Shown in pieces: positions 39,880 through 47,298 of a stretch of 53,115 bases of DNA. The number at the start of each line of letters is the position of its first letter. Within the stretch, counting starts at the first letter, position 1. The stretch is from CAYPOY01 sp964412395 (GTDB lineage Bacteria; Chloroflexota; Anaerolineae; B4-G1), in contig CAYPOY010000001.1 of the NCBI GenBank assembly GCA_964412395.1, forward strand, positions 1-53,115. Direction: 5' to 3'. The notes beneath the pieces were generated by a model, which had not been told where the DNA came from, made no database searches, and saw only the letters and a program-made list of their open reading frames with translations. The position numbers and the translations under genes are program-made.

Positions 39880-41094
39880 ATGAACGCAATGAAAAGGATA
39901 AAAAGGATGAAAAGTATCCGCAATAGCCTGGATACCCTCCGGCAACGACTGTGCTGGACGGGCCTGCGGGTGGCAGCATGGCTGACAATCGCCTGCTTAC
40001 TGCTGTTTTTCTTCGGCAACAGTGGGCTGGCAACGATAGGCTGGGCCGACGGATCCACAACGGTGAGCATCGCCCCTGCCTCACAGGAGATCTTCCTGGG
40101 AGGCACTGACGTCACCGATGTCCTGGTCGAGGACGTGACCGATCTCTACGGGTTTGAATTTGAGATTGCCTTTGACCCGGCGATACTGGAGGTGGTGGAT
40201 GCCGACCCTGGAAAGGCAGGGGTACAGATCCAGCCGGGCGACTTTCTCAGCCCGGACTGGCTTCTCGAAAACTCGGTTGACAATGACAACGGGAGCATAG
40301 CTTATGCCCTTTGCCAACTGAACCCCAGCCCGCCGCAGAGTGGGGATGGTGTCCTGGCTAGCATCACCTGGCGTGGCAAGATTATGGGGACAAGCCCAAT
40401 CACCTTGACCTATGTGCAGTTGGGTGCGCCGCGTGGCGTACCAATTCCGGCCAGCACCCAGGATGGTGAGATTACGGTGGGAGAACCCTCTCCCGGGCCC
40501 ACCATCGCCAGCCTCAGCCCGGGCTCGGCCACGGCGGGCAGCCCGGCCTTCGCCCTCACGGTCAACGGCACCAACTTCGTCAGCGGCTCGACCGTGCGCT
40601 GGGACGCCGCAGCCCGGACGACCACCTTCATCAGCAGCACACAACTCACCGCTGCCATCACCGCTGCCGACATCGCCGCCGCGGGCACGATCAGCGTCAC
40701 GGCGGTCAATCCCGCGCCTGGCGGTGGCACGTCCAATGCTCTGCTCTTCACAATCGCCAACCCCGCACCGACCATCACCAGCCTCAGCCCCATCTCGGCC
40801 ACGGTGGGCGGCCCAGCCTTCACCCTTACCGTCAACGGCAGCAACTTCGTCAGCGGCTCAACCGTGCAGTGGGACGGCTCGGCCCGGGCAACGACGTTTG
40901 TCAGTAACACGCAACTCACCGCCGCCATCACCGCCGCCGACGTCATCACGGCAGGCGTGGTCAGTGTCACGGTGGCCGACCTGCTTGGGCCTGGCGGTGG
41001 CACGTCCAACGCGCTGCCCTTCGAGATTACCGAGCTGGGTCCGGAACCCCCAGCCAGCCTTGTTTACCTGCCGCTCATTCTCAACAATCACTAG
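39880..41094 (+). CDS. Exported cohesin-IPT-IPT protein with LPL tail
   Basis: Protein of 404 residues after GGAGAGGTGGGCA, 24 bp behind the anchored cohesin gene. Signal/anchor helix about 28-56. Cohesin-like domain about 60-200, close copy of the preceding one (LYGFEFEIAFDPAILEVVDA). Two IPT/TIG immunoglobulin-like domains about 207-297 and 299-385, each with ITSLSP/IASLSP start and FVSGSTV(R/Q)WD, which are repeated at DNA level. The C terminus VYLPLILNNH is a variant of the LPL tail, with Asn where the others have Arg. Probably a cell-surface or released scaffold unit. Confidence 0.87.
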   Translation: MNAMKRIKRMKSIRNSLDTLRQRLCWTGLRVAAWLTIACLLLFFFGNSGLATIGWADGSTTVSIAPASQEIFLGGTDVTDVLVEDVTDLYGFEFEIAFDPAILEVVDADPGKAGVQIQPGDFLSPDWLLENSVDNDNGSIAYALCQLNPSPPQSGDGVLASITWRGKIMGTSPITLTYVQLGAPRGVPIPASTQDGEITVGEPSPGPTIASLSPGSATAGSPAFALTVNGTNFVSGSTVRWDAAARTTTFISSTQLTAAITAADIAAAGTISVTAVNPAPGGGTSNALLFTIANPAPTITSLSPISATVGGPAFTLTVNGSNFVSGSTVQWDGSARATTFVSNTQLTAAITAADVITAGVVSVTVADLLGPGGGTSNALPFEITELGPEPPASLVYLPLILNNH

Positions 41095-41112
41095 GACGTG
41101 GTCAGGAGTCTT

Positions 41113-41730
41113 ATGGGCAGAGCGGAGAACTCCAGAGTGCCACCGGTTCAGTATACACGGACGTTCGTCCGCATCGTGGGGCTTGTCTTGCTCATCGAGC
41201 AACTTCTCATCGGCCTCCCATCTACTCACACGCTGGCCTGCACCAAGAACGCGCCATCCGAGTCAGGCGCTATCACCGGGAAGGTGGACCTCCAGGGCCG
41301 CACCGATGAGCAGGGCGCCATCGTCTTCATCAGCCCCGGTGGCACCGGTGGCTACTTGTCAGTCAGCGACTCCAGCGGCAACTACACCATCTCGAACGTC
41401 CCGCCCGGTACGTACGACGTAAGCATTGAGATGACACTGTACCTGGGTGCCTCGAAGAGTGATGTGGTGGTCAGTGCGGGTGAGACCACGACGCTCAGCC
41501 CGGTCAGGTTGCTCGGTGGCGACTGCAACGACGATGACATTGTCAGCACCCTGGATGCGACCATCATCGGCGCCACCTTCGGCTCGGCGCCCGGCGACGC
41601 CAACTGGGATCCACTGGCCGACGTCAACGACGATGGGAAGGTGAACATCCTTGACGCGGCGCTCTTGGGCCAGAACTGGAACAAGTCCAGCCCGGTTCCC
41701 TGGCCATGGGGCACCATCTGCTTCCCTTGA
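41113..41730 (+). CDS. Small exported CNA-B-like plus dockerin protein
   Basis: Protein of 205 residues from ATG 41113 (TCAGGAGTCTT upstream; GTG 41098 is possible). Signal peptide to about residue 43. About 50-125 is a CNA-B/carboxypeptidase-regulatory-like domain (ITGKVDLQGRTDEQG, NYTISNVPPGTYDV). About 135-190 is a type I dockerin with both calcium loops complete: GDCNDDDIVSTLD and ADVNDDGKVNILD. It is a close duplicate of the last 140 residues of the 936-residue protein, without the helix and cohesin. Likely an adaptor or decoy that binds the cohesins encoded just upstream. Confidence 0.86.
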   Translation: MGRAENSRVPPVQYTRTFVRIVGLVLLIEQLLIGLPSTHTLACTKNAPSESGAITGKVDLQGRTDEQGAIVFISPGGTGGYLSVSDSSGNYTISNVPPGTYDVSIEMTLYLGASKSDVVVSAGETTTLSPVRLLGGDCNDDDIVSTLDATIIGATFGSAPGDANWDPLADVNDDGKVNILDAALLGQNWNKSSPVPWPWGTICFP

Positions 41731-41763
41731 GGCAGATAGCCATGGCCCAGTCGGCGCCGATGG

Positions 41764-41800
41764 CAAAAGAAAAGGGCAGGGTCACAGATGGCCCTGCCCC
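41764..41800 (-). terminator. Terminator between the dockerin gene and Hsp20
   Basis: 8-bp stem GGGCAGGG/CCCTGCCC. On the minus strand it is followed by TTTTCTTTT, a good terminator for the Hsp20 gene; it may also stop plus-strand reading. Confidence 0.8.
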
Positions 41801-41819
41801 GTTCACTTGTTCGCCTGGT

Positions 41820-42266
41820 CTACTTCCGCTTGACCTTGATAACCTTGGGTCTGGTCTCCTCGGCCTTGGGCAAAGTTAGCGTCAGCGCGCCGTTCTCGAA
41901 GACCGCCTCGGCCTTCCCCGCGTCCACAGGCACGTTCAGTGTCAGCGTGCGCGAGAATGCGCCATAAGGTCGCTCCTGGAACAGATACTCGACGTTCTCC
42001 AACGGTGGTCGCAACTCGCCACGGATGGTCAGGGTATCGCCTTGGATGACGATATCCAGCTCATCGGGGGTCAGTCCGGGCAGCGATGCGACGATGGCGA
42101 TCTCCTCCGGGGTCGTGTACACGTCCAGCGGGAGCCGAAGCGGCCGTTCCCGTGAACTTTCACCCCAACTCCGCGCCGGGCGGACGAAACTTTCTTCAAA
42201 GAGTTGATCCATCGCCTCGCGCAAGGTCATCATCTCGCGCCATGGATTCCAGCGTGTTATGGTCAT
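41820..42266 (-). CDS. Small heat shock protein (Hsp20 family), copy 2
   Basis: ATP-independent chaperone of 148 residues. ATG 42266 is fixed by GGAGGTGGTAAG; the open frame upstream runs into repeat DNA. N-terminal WNPWREMMTLREAMDQLFEE, then the alpha-crystallin domain about 43-135 (LDVYTTPEEIAIVASLPGLT, DTLTIRGE, FSRTLTLNVPVDAGKAEAVF, ENGALTLTLPK) and C-terminal IKVKRK containing the IxV anchor. Lies downstream of a second Hsp20 gene on the same strand, separated by a 257-bp stretch that contains a MITE-like element and a strong hairpin, so independent transcription is likely. Confidence 0.95.
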   Translation of the reverse strand: MTITRWNPWREMMTLREAMDQLFEESFVRPARSWGESSRERPLRLPLDVYTTPEEIAIVASLPGLTPDELDIVIQGDTLTIRGELRPPLENVEYLFQERPYGAFSRTLTLNVPVDAGKAEAVFENGALTLTLPKAEETRPKVIKVKRK

Positions 42267-42297
42267 CTTACCACCTCCCTGGTTCAATAAGTAGCAT

Positions 42298-42327
42298 AGG
42301 CCCTTGTGGCCGTTCCACAAGGGGCCT
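42298..42327. terminator. Strong hairpin between the Hsp20 genes
   Basis: AGGCCC-TTGTGG pairs with CCACAAGGGGCCT across a five-base loop. It could stop transcription from the upstream Hsp20 gene (minus strand) although it lacks a T run. Confidence 0.5.
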
Positions 42328-42480
42328 AGGCTAGTTTTCGGTACAAAACTGTTTTCCAATGCTCCCAGTCCCCGTCCCAGGGGCGGTTTGGGCGCGAAAA
42401 CCGTGTCAAAGAGCAATTGTCTCTCGCATGGGCCGCCCCCGAGACGGGGGCTTTGAGCGTTTTGTACCGAGAACTAGGCT
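42328..42480. mobile_element. 153-bp MITE-like element with 22-bp terminal inverted repeats
   Basis: Left terminus (42328-42349) aggctagttttcggtacaaa-ac and the inverted right terminus (42459-42480) agree at 20 of 22 bases. Inside are ccccgtcccagggg and cccccgagacggggg palindromes. No coding capacity. Its internal core recurs at 20553-20573 and 24112-24136 and its right end at 30711-30730, so it belongs to a dispersed family. Confidence 0.75.
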
Positions 42481-42523
42481 ACAAATTCTGCAATGCGCCC
42501 TCTGCCTCCCCCCTCCCTACTCC

Positions 42524-42982
42524 CTACTCCTTCTCCTTAGCCTTGACCTTGATCGCCTTAGGCTTGATCTCTTCAGCCTTGGGGAGTGTCAGGGTCAGAA
42601 CACCGTTCTCAAACTCAGCCTCCGCCTTGTCGGCCACGACCGGGAGTGGGATGGTCAGCGAACGGCAGAAAGAGCCATAGCGCCGCTCGCGATGGATGTA
42701 CCCTTTCTCTTTGACCTCTTCCTCGGTCTTGGTCTCGCCCTTGATAGTCAGGGTATCGCTGGTGATGCTGATGTCTATGTCCTTGGGCTCGACGCCAGGA
42801 ATGGCCGACTTGACGACGATGGCGTCATCAGTCTCATACATATCCACGGCCAATGTTTCCGCCCCGACTGGGGCCAGCCACCTGGCCCGGGGTCGTACGA
42901 AGCTCTCCTCGAAGAGTCGGTCCATTGCATCCCGCAGGCTGACCAGGTCATGGAAGGGCTCCCAACGCACCAAGTTCGTCAT
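42524..42982 (-). CDS. Small heat shock protein (Hsp20 family), copy 1
   Basis: Protein of 152 residues with AAGGAGGTACAGAG before ATG 42982. N-terminal VRWEPFHDLVSLRDAMDRLF; alpha-crystallin domain about 43-138 (VDMYETDDAIVVKSAIPGVE, DTLTIKGETKTEEEVKEKGY, FCRSLTIPLPVVADKAEAEF, ENGVLTLTLPK); C-terminal IKVKAKEKE with the IxV motif. Clearly paralogous to the gene at 41820-42266. Upstream a 17-base direct repeat with 22-bp spacing overlaps the likely -35 region and may be its control site. Confidence 0.95.
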   Translation of the reverse strand: MTNLVRWEPFHDLVSLRDAMDRLFEESFVRPRARWLAPVGAETLAVDMYETDDAIVVKSAIPGVEPKDIDISITSDTLTIKGETKTEEEVKEKGYIHRERRYGSFCRSLTIPLPVVADKAEAEFENGVLTLTLPKAEEIKPKAIKVKAKEKE

Positions 42983-43066
42983 CTCTGTACCTCCTTAGAT
43001 CAGGATTGATTTTGTAGTCTCATAGCGCACGGTGGCTACAAGCATCTATATTTTTACACTCCCATC

Positions 43067-43105
43067 ATTAGATTAGCGCAAGAGCCACATTAGAAATGCG
43101 CTAGA
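43067..43105 (-). promoter_or_regulatory. Direct repeat at the presumed Hsp20 promoter
   Basis: attagattagcgcaaga (43067-43083) and attagaaatgcgctaga (43089-43105): 13 of 17 matches, start-to-start 22 bp, two helical turns. The minus-strand TTGCGC within the first copy could be the -35 element, with a poor -10 17 bp away. It is not the CIRCE sequence. Candidate operator or activator site. Confidence 0.45.
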
Positions 43106-43114
43106 AAGAGAACA

Positions 43115-43135
43115 CCCCCGCCATGTGCGCGGGGG
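43115..43135. terminator. GC hairpin upstream of the Hsp20 promoter
   Basis: CCCCCGC/GCGGGGG with a seven-base loop and no clear T run. It may separate the Hsp20 promoter from repeat DNA; its function is uncertain. Confidence 0.4.
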
Positions 43136-43156
43136 GCAACAAGTAACGTAAGCGTT

Positions 43157-43289
43157 CCCCCCTCCCTCTCAGGGAGGGGCAGGGGGAGGGTGGCGCCCAT
43201 CAGACCGACCAGCCATGTCGTGGGTTCAGCTCACTCTTGAATATTGAGACTTCCACCCCCACCCAACCCTTCCCCTGTCAGGGGGAGGG
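43157..43289. repeat. Inverted pair of GC-rich cagggggaggg repeats
   Basis: 43157-43193 (ctctcagggaggggcagggg) and 43253-43289 (the inverse complement type, ctgtcagggggaggg preceded by ccaccccc) are inverted copies flanking about 60 bp. No gene is seen from 43011 to 43382 on either strand. Confidence 0.6.
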
Positions 43290-43351
43290 CTGAACGGTTA
43301 CCGAGTAACAACAGAAAAAGCACGCGGTTTCAGCCACCGTGCCACATATAA

Positions 43352-43400
43352 CCGTCAGCCGCTAACTGCTAACGGCTAACAACTAACGACTGACGGCTAA
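43352..43400. repeat. (gctaac/ctaacgg)n degenerate repeat
   Basis: ccgctaactgctaacggcta followed by acaactaacgactgacggct. It overlaps the last codons of the OmpR-type regulator, so that protein's C-terminal residues are partly repeat-derived. Related units are at 27172-27208 and near 18470. Confidence 0.6.
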
Positions 43401-44108
43401 CCGCTCCTTGCGGAAGTCTACGAAGCGGTACCCCGTCCCACGTTCGGTAAAAATGTAGCGGGGATGGGATGGGTCGGGTTCGATCTTTTGCCGCAGGTAG
43501 GTGACATACAGGCGCAGGTACTGAATTTCCTCGCGATACTCATAGCCCCAGACCTTAGCCAACAGTGTCTTGTGGGGCACTACCCATCCTGCGTTTTCTA
43601 TCAGGTGGTACAACAGGCGGAATTCGGTCGGGCGCAACTTGATGCGCTGGCCCTCGACGATGACCTCGCGACTGTTGAAGTCTACGCTCAGCCGGTCGTC
43701 AATGTGGAGAATGGTCTCTTCTGGCGTCACCAGGCCCTGTGTACGGCGTAGCACTGCCCTGACACGGCTGACGAGCTCACGAGCACCGAAGGGCTTGGTC
43801 ACATAATCATCGGCTCCCAGCTCCAGCCCGCGCACCTTGTCCTCCTCGTCGGACCGGACTGTAAGCATAATTACCGGGACGTTGGAGACTTGGCGCAGTA
43901 TCTCCAAAGTATCGAAGCCATCCAGTTCAGGCATCATCACATCGAGGATGACCAAGTCGGGCAGGCTAGTACGCGTTTTGTCGAGCGCCTCCAGTCCATC
44001 GTGGGCTTCTATTACCCGGTATCCCTCAAGTTCCAGGTTCATACGGATGAACCGGGTCATGCGAGGTTCGTCATCTACGACCAGAATAAGCCCAGGGCGA
44101 GCTGACAT
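43383..44108 (-). CDS. OmpR/PhoB-family response regulator
   Basis: Protein of 241 residues from ATG 44108 (GAGGTTGCTCGTT upstream). Receiver about 5-120 with Asp12-Asp13, phospho-acceptor Asp56 (LVILDVMMPELDGF), IMLTVRSDEED and VTKPFGARELV. Winged-helix domain about 135-230: IKLRPTEFRLLYHLIENAGW, KTLLAKVWGYEY, LRLYVTYLRQKIE, TERGTGYRF, similar to KdpE-like regulators. Last gene of the kinase/phosphatase operon, with no histidine kinase beside it, so its phosphate donor is unknown or it is controlled by the Ser/Thr kinase (inference). Confidence 0.93.
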   Translation of the reverse strand: MSARPGLILVVDDEPRMTRFIRMNLELEGYRVIEAHDGLEALDKTRTSLPDLVILDVMMPELDGFDTLEILRQVSNVPVIMLTVRSDEEDKVRGLELGADDYVTKPFGARELVSRVRAVLRRTQGLVTPEETILHIDDRLSVDFNSREVIVEGQRIKLRPTEFRLLYHLIENAGWVVPHKTLLAKVWGYEYREEIQYLRLYVTYLRQKIEPDPSHPRYIFTERGTGYRFVDFRKERLAVSR

Positions 44109-44129
44109 AACGAGCAACCTCAGTGCACA

Positions 44130-44372
44130 TCACTCGCGGATGAAGCTGACAATTTCCTCTTCCTCTTCGCTGGGCAAAATCTCCACGCAGTGGATGCGCG
44201 TCCAGGGGTAGATCACCGTATCGGTTTCAGGCAGAACGTAGGAGACATCGCGGCCATCACGATACCGAACGTTGCTGACAATCAGCACCTGGTCGGTAGG
44301 CTCAGGAATGTGTTCTATTTCTCCTATCACGGCCTCCTCGTTCAGTACATGGATCAATACGGTGCGAGGCAT
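44130..44372 (-). CDS. Conserved-looking small acidic beta protein of unknown function
   Basis: Protein of 80 residues with GGAGGAGGGTAT before the ATG. Predicted mostly beta strands: TVLIHVLNEEAVIGEIEHIP, DQVLIVSNVRYRDGRDVSYV, VIYPWTRIHCVEIL, ending in EEEEEIVSFIRE. The VIxEIE...VxNxRxRDG pattern looks like a small barrel. I do not recognise a family. Tight spacing (21 bp before the regulator, 38 bp after the FHA gene) makes it a genuine operon member. Confidence 0.75.
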   Translation of the reverse strand: MPRTVLIHVLNEEAVIGEIEHIPEPTDQVLIVSNVRYRDGRDVSYVLPETDTVIYPWTRIHCVEILPSEEEEEIVSFIRE

Positions 44373-44410
44373 ATACCCTCCTCCATTCGCAGTTTACTCC
44401 TGATTGCAGC

Positions 44411-44923
44411 TCACTCTTGGATGATAACTTCCAATTTGATGTGGCCTAACTGAAGTTCGTCCCCATCCTTGAGCACGTGAGGTAGATAGGGGGTCAGACG
44501 TTGTCCATTCAGAAAGGTGCCGTTAGCGCTCCCGACGTCCTCGACCAGGTGGGCCGAACCTCGCTGATGGATCTTGCAGTGATGACGGGAGACGCCGCCC
44601 TCGAGCCCTCCATCAGGAGTTAGGTCCAGGTCAGGGAAGATGCCGTGAGCCGCATCGAGACGCCCAATATGCACCTCGACAGTGGATGGTAACTGGATTT
44701 GGCGGTCAGTGGATACCACCTTAATGTGTAGTGGGATGAGAGGTGCCTCGGGGGGTTCCTCAACAGGCTCGCTGGCCCATGGATTCGCTCGCGAGATGGG
44801 CAGTTCTTCTTCGGGGAGTGGCTCGGTGCGCAGAGGGCCTCCGGTGGGCAAGTATACCCCGCACTCGCTGCAGAATAATGTACCAGGACGATGTTTACGG
44901 CCACAAGATGGACATTCAATCAT
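44411..44923 (-). CDS. Zinc-ribbon FHA protein
   Basis: Protein of 170 residues from ATG 44923 (GGAGAGAGTCC), overlapping the end of the J-VWA gene by eight bases. N-terminal zinc ribbon with two Cys pairs (IECPSCGRKH, LFCSECGVYL), an acidic Pro-rich linker about 28-60, then FHA about 68-165: VHIGRLDAAHG, GGVSRHHCKIH, VGSANGTFLNGQ, LKDGDELQLGH. FHA domains bind phosphothreonine, so this is the probable reader of the operon's kinase. Translational coupling to the J-VWA gene supports a joint complex. Confidence 0.92.
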   Translation of the reverse strand: MIECPSCGRKHRPGTLFCSECGVYLPTGGPLRTEPLPEEELPISRANPWASEPVEEPPEAPLIPLHIKVVSTDRQIQLPSTVEVHIGRLDAAHGIFPDLDLTPDGGLEGGVSRHHCKIHQRGSAHLVEDVGSANGTFLNGQRLTPYLPHVLKDGDELQLGHIKLEVIIQE

Positions 44924-46400
44924 AGGACTCTCTCCGTGAAGCAATAGTCAGACTGCGCGTGCCATACTTGATTTCTTTGCGTCCTTTGGCTGTCGGAGTT
45001 CTGCCCTGGGCAATGCGTCCAGCTTCCAGCATTGCTGCCCGAGCTAACTGAGTCTCTCCCAGGTCAAACAGGCGCGTGGCTACCTTTTCCAGTTGGTGCG
45101 TTGCTGCTTTGACGTTCCCACTATCCAGCGCATCCCAGGCCCGCTCTTGCATACGGTAGATAGTGACCTTGCTCAACACACTCAGGACGGCTGGCGGCAC
45201 TGGTTCGGGCGGTGGCTCGGTGGACGTGAAAGTGCAGCGGACGTCGTGCCGCAGTTTATCTCCCTGGCGTCCCAGTGCCGGTACGTCGCCCGTGAGTTCG
45301 AGTTGCAATAGCCTGTGCTCTCCAGGTGGCTTTTTGGTCACACCCAACTCCAACACGATGATCAATGGCACGTCTGCCTGCAGCGAACCCAGGTTGATCA
45401 TACCATCGGTCGAGGTGAGGCGTTCCAGGTAGGGCGAGGTGCGAAATGCGCTTTCCAGTTGCACGCACTCGGCACAACGGCACTCCAGAGTTAACCCTTG
45501 AGCGAATACTGACCCCAGGCCACGTACCCTCTGTTGTAAAAGCGTACGCACCTGGCCAGGCGACGCAATGTAAGCAGAGACCCCACCACTTTGGGCTGCG
45601 ATCTCATCGAGCAGGGCATCGTTCCAGTCCTCGCCTATGCCCATAGCCGTGATGCCGATCCGGCGTGCTCCTGCCAGCCGGGCTTCGGCTAAGCAGTCTT
45701 CTTCATCACCATAGGTCTGGCCGTCGGTGAGGAGGATCAGGTGACTGGTGACTCGCTTGTCGTGGTGCTTTCCGATTTCCGCCAGCCCAACCTGTATACC
45801 TTGCAGAATCTCAGTTCCACCGCTGGCCAAAATGCTTGAAATCTTGGCCTTGGCATGGACGCGGTTGACGTCCGACTGGCTGGGAAGTATGACTTCGGCC
45901 CGGTCGTTAAAGGTAGTCAATGCCAGGATGTCATCGTCATGTAGTTCGTCAATGATCTGGTGAGCTGCTTGCTTGACGTGTTCCAGCCGCGCTCCCTGCA
46001 TCGAGGTGCTGCGATCAATCACCAGACACAGGTTGAGCGGCAGGCGCTCGCCTCGCGAGGTTGCGGCCGGCCGAATTTCAATCAGGAGGTAGAGCACCGT
46101 CTCCTCGTAGAGAGAACAGAGTTGACTCTGGCTCAGCAAGATCTCCCAGGAGAGTGCTGCCTCCTCGCTCATGCCTAACTCGGTACGTTGCCGATCGTAA
46201 GCGTGGCGGCGGAGTGGATCGCTCAGGACGGCATAGGCGGTCTGGATATCGTGGAATAGGGTTGTTGGGGCTTTCTCTGTCCGACTGTCGGGATGGTAAC
46301 GGCGCGCCAGTGCGTGATAGGCGCGCTTAATCTCCTCATCCGTCGCGGATTGATGTACCCCCAGTATGGCATAGTAGTCGTTCTGGATGTCTGTATTCAT
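44916..46400 (-). CDS. J-domain fused to a von Willebrand A domain
   Basis: Protein of 494 residues with AGGACGT just before the ATG. N-terminal J domain about 7-72 with HPD at 36-38 (RRYHPDSRTEK), which activates DnaK-type Hsp70. VWA domain about 118-300 with complete metal site: Asp129-x-Ser131-x-Ser133 (IDRSTSMQG), GGTEILQGI and LLTDGQTYGDE. The remainder (about 320-480) has a beta region and a helical TPR-like stretch (AWDALDSGNVKAATHQLEKV). No membrane helix. The fusion of Hsp70 cochaperone and metal-dependent adhesion domain inside a kinase/phosphatase operon is unusual. Confidence 0.92.
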   Translation of the reverse strand: MNTDIQNDYYAILGVHQSATDEEIKRAYHALARRYHPDSRTEKAPTTLFHDIQTAYAVLSDPLRRHAYDRQRTELGMSEEAALSWEILLSQSQLCSLYEETVLYLLIEIRPAATSRGERLPLNLCLVIDRSTSMQGARLEHVKQAAHQIIDELHDDDILALTTFNDRAEVILPSQSDVNRVHAKAKISSILASGGTEILQGIQVGLAEIGKHHDKRVTSHLILLTDGQTYGDEEDCLAEARLAGARRIGITAMGIGEDWNDALLDEIAAQSGGVSAYIASPGQVRTLLQQRVRGLGSVFAQGLTLECRCAECVQLESAFRTSPYLERLTSTDGMINLGSLQADVPLIIVLELGVTKKPPGEHRLLQLELTGDVPALGRQGDKLRHDVRCTFTSTEPPPEPVPPAVLSVLSKVTIYRMQERAWDALDSGNVKAATHQLEKVATRLFDLGETQLARAAMLEAGRIAQGRTPTAKGRKEIKYGTRSLTIASRRESYD

Positions 46401-46405
46401 ACGTC

Positions 46406-47269
46406 CTAACCCAGTGGCGGTTCCACCAGGATGGCAGTGATGTTGTCAGGTCCTCCAGCACGATTAGCAGCAGCGACCAGACTCTCACACGCTGCCTGAA
46501 GCGAGGAAGCGTTTGTGACGATGTTGGTTATCTCTGTGTCACTCACCATGCTCCACAGCCCGTCACTGCAAAGCAGCAAGCGTCCCCCATGGGGAATGGT
46601 TCGCACGTAGGTGTCTACCTCCAGCACGCCGCTCTGACCAACGGCGCGGTATAGCACGTTTTTCTGCGGATGAGTAGCGGCTTCATCGCGGGTAAGTTGC
46701 CCCAACTCGACCAGGCGGTCTACCAGTGAGTGATCGTGGGTAATCTGATCCAGTCCCTCTTCTGTGACGACGTAGGCTCGGCTGTCACCCACGTGGGCGA
46801 TGTAGGCTCGTGGGCCGAGCATCAGTGCGCAGGTCAGCGTCGTCCCTCCACCGGGCACTTGATTTGCCACGACACCGTTGGCCGCCTGCACTGCGTCCAC
46901 GAGCACTTCATTCAGAGCCGGCTGATCCGTACCGTACTCCTGGTTGGCGAGGGTCGGCAGATAGAGTTGGCGCACGATGTGGTGAGCCATGGTTCGCGCT
47001 GCCAGGGAGCTGGCAACCTCTCCGGCCTGGTGTCCTCCCATCCCGTCGGCCAGGACGAAAAGCCCAAACGCCGGTAGCGCATTGTCACCGCCGTGTGCGG
47101 CTGTGATGATCAGCGCTGTATCCTCATTGTGACGACGTACCTCGCCCACGTCGGTAACCCACCCGGCCTTGAGCCTGGGTCGGATAGGCGGCGCCATGGG
47201 TGAGGGGGATGTGCTCGGAGCAGCAGTGGGGCCCTTCTCCAGTCCCAGGAGGTTGCGTAGGAATTGCAT
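46406..47269 (-). CDS. PP2C-family Ser/Thr phosphatase
   Basis: Protein of 287 residues from ATG 47269 behind AAGGGGAAATT. After a Pro/Ser-rich N terminus, the PP2C core shows all metal-binding motifs: TDVGEVRRHNEDT, LFVLADGMGGHQAGE, AYIAHVGDSRAYV, HSLVDRLVELGQL, LLLCSDGLW and GGPDNITAILV. Soluble and complete in length. It lies between the kinase-PQQ gene and the J-VWA gene, so it probably reverses that kinase's threonine phosphorylation. Confidence 0.95.
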   Translation of the reverse strand: MQFLRNLLGLEKGPTAAPSTSPSPMAPPIRPRLKAGWVTDVGEVRRHNEDTALIITAAHGGDNALPAFGLFVLADGMGGHQAGEVASSLAARTMAHHIVRQLYLPTLANQEYGTDQPALNEVLVDAVQAANGVVANQVPGGGTTLTCALMLGPRAYIAHVGDSRAYVVTEEGLDQITHDHSLVDRLVELGQLTRDEAATHPQKNVLYRAVGQSGVLEVDTYVRTIPHGGRLLLCSDGLWSMVSDTEITNIVTNASSLQAACESLVAAANRAGGPDNITAILVEPPLG

Positions 47270-47298
47270 AATTTCCCCTTCTACCAAACAGTGCAGTC

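Noticed and set aside
44130..44372. The 80-residue protein as a known PRC-barrel or SH3 domain
   Set aside because: Strand pattern is compatible but none of the typical motifs is present, so it is left as unknown.
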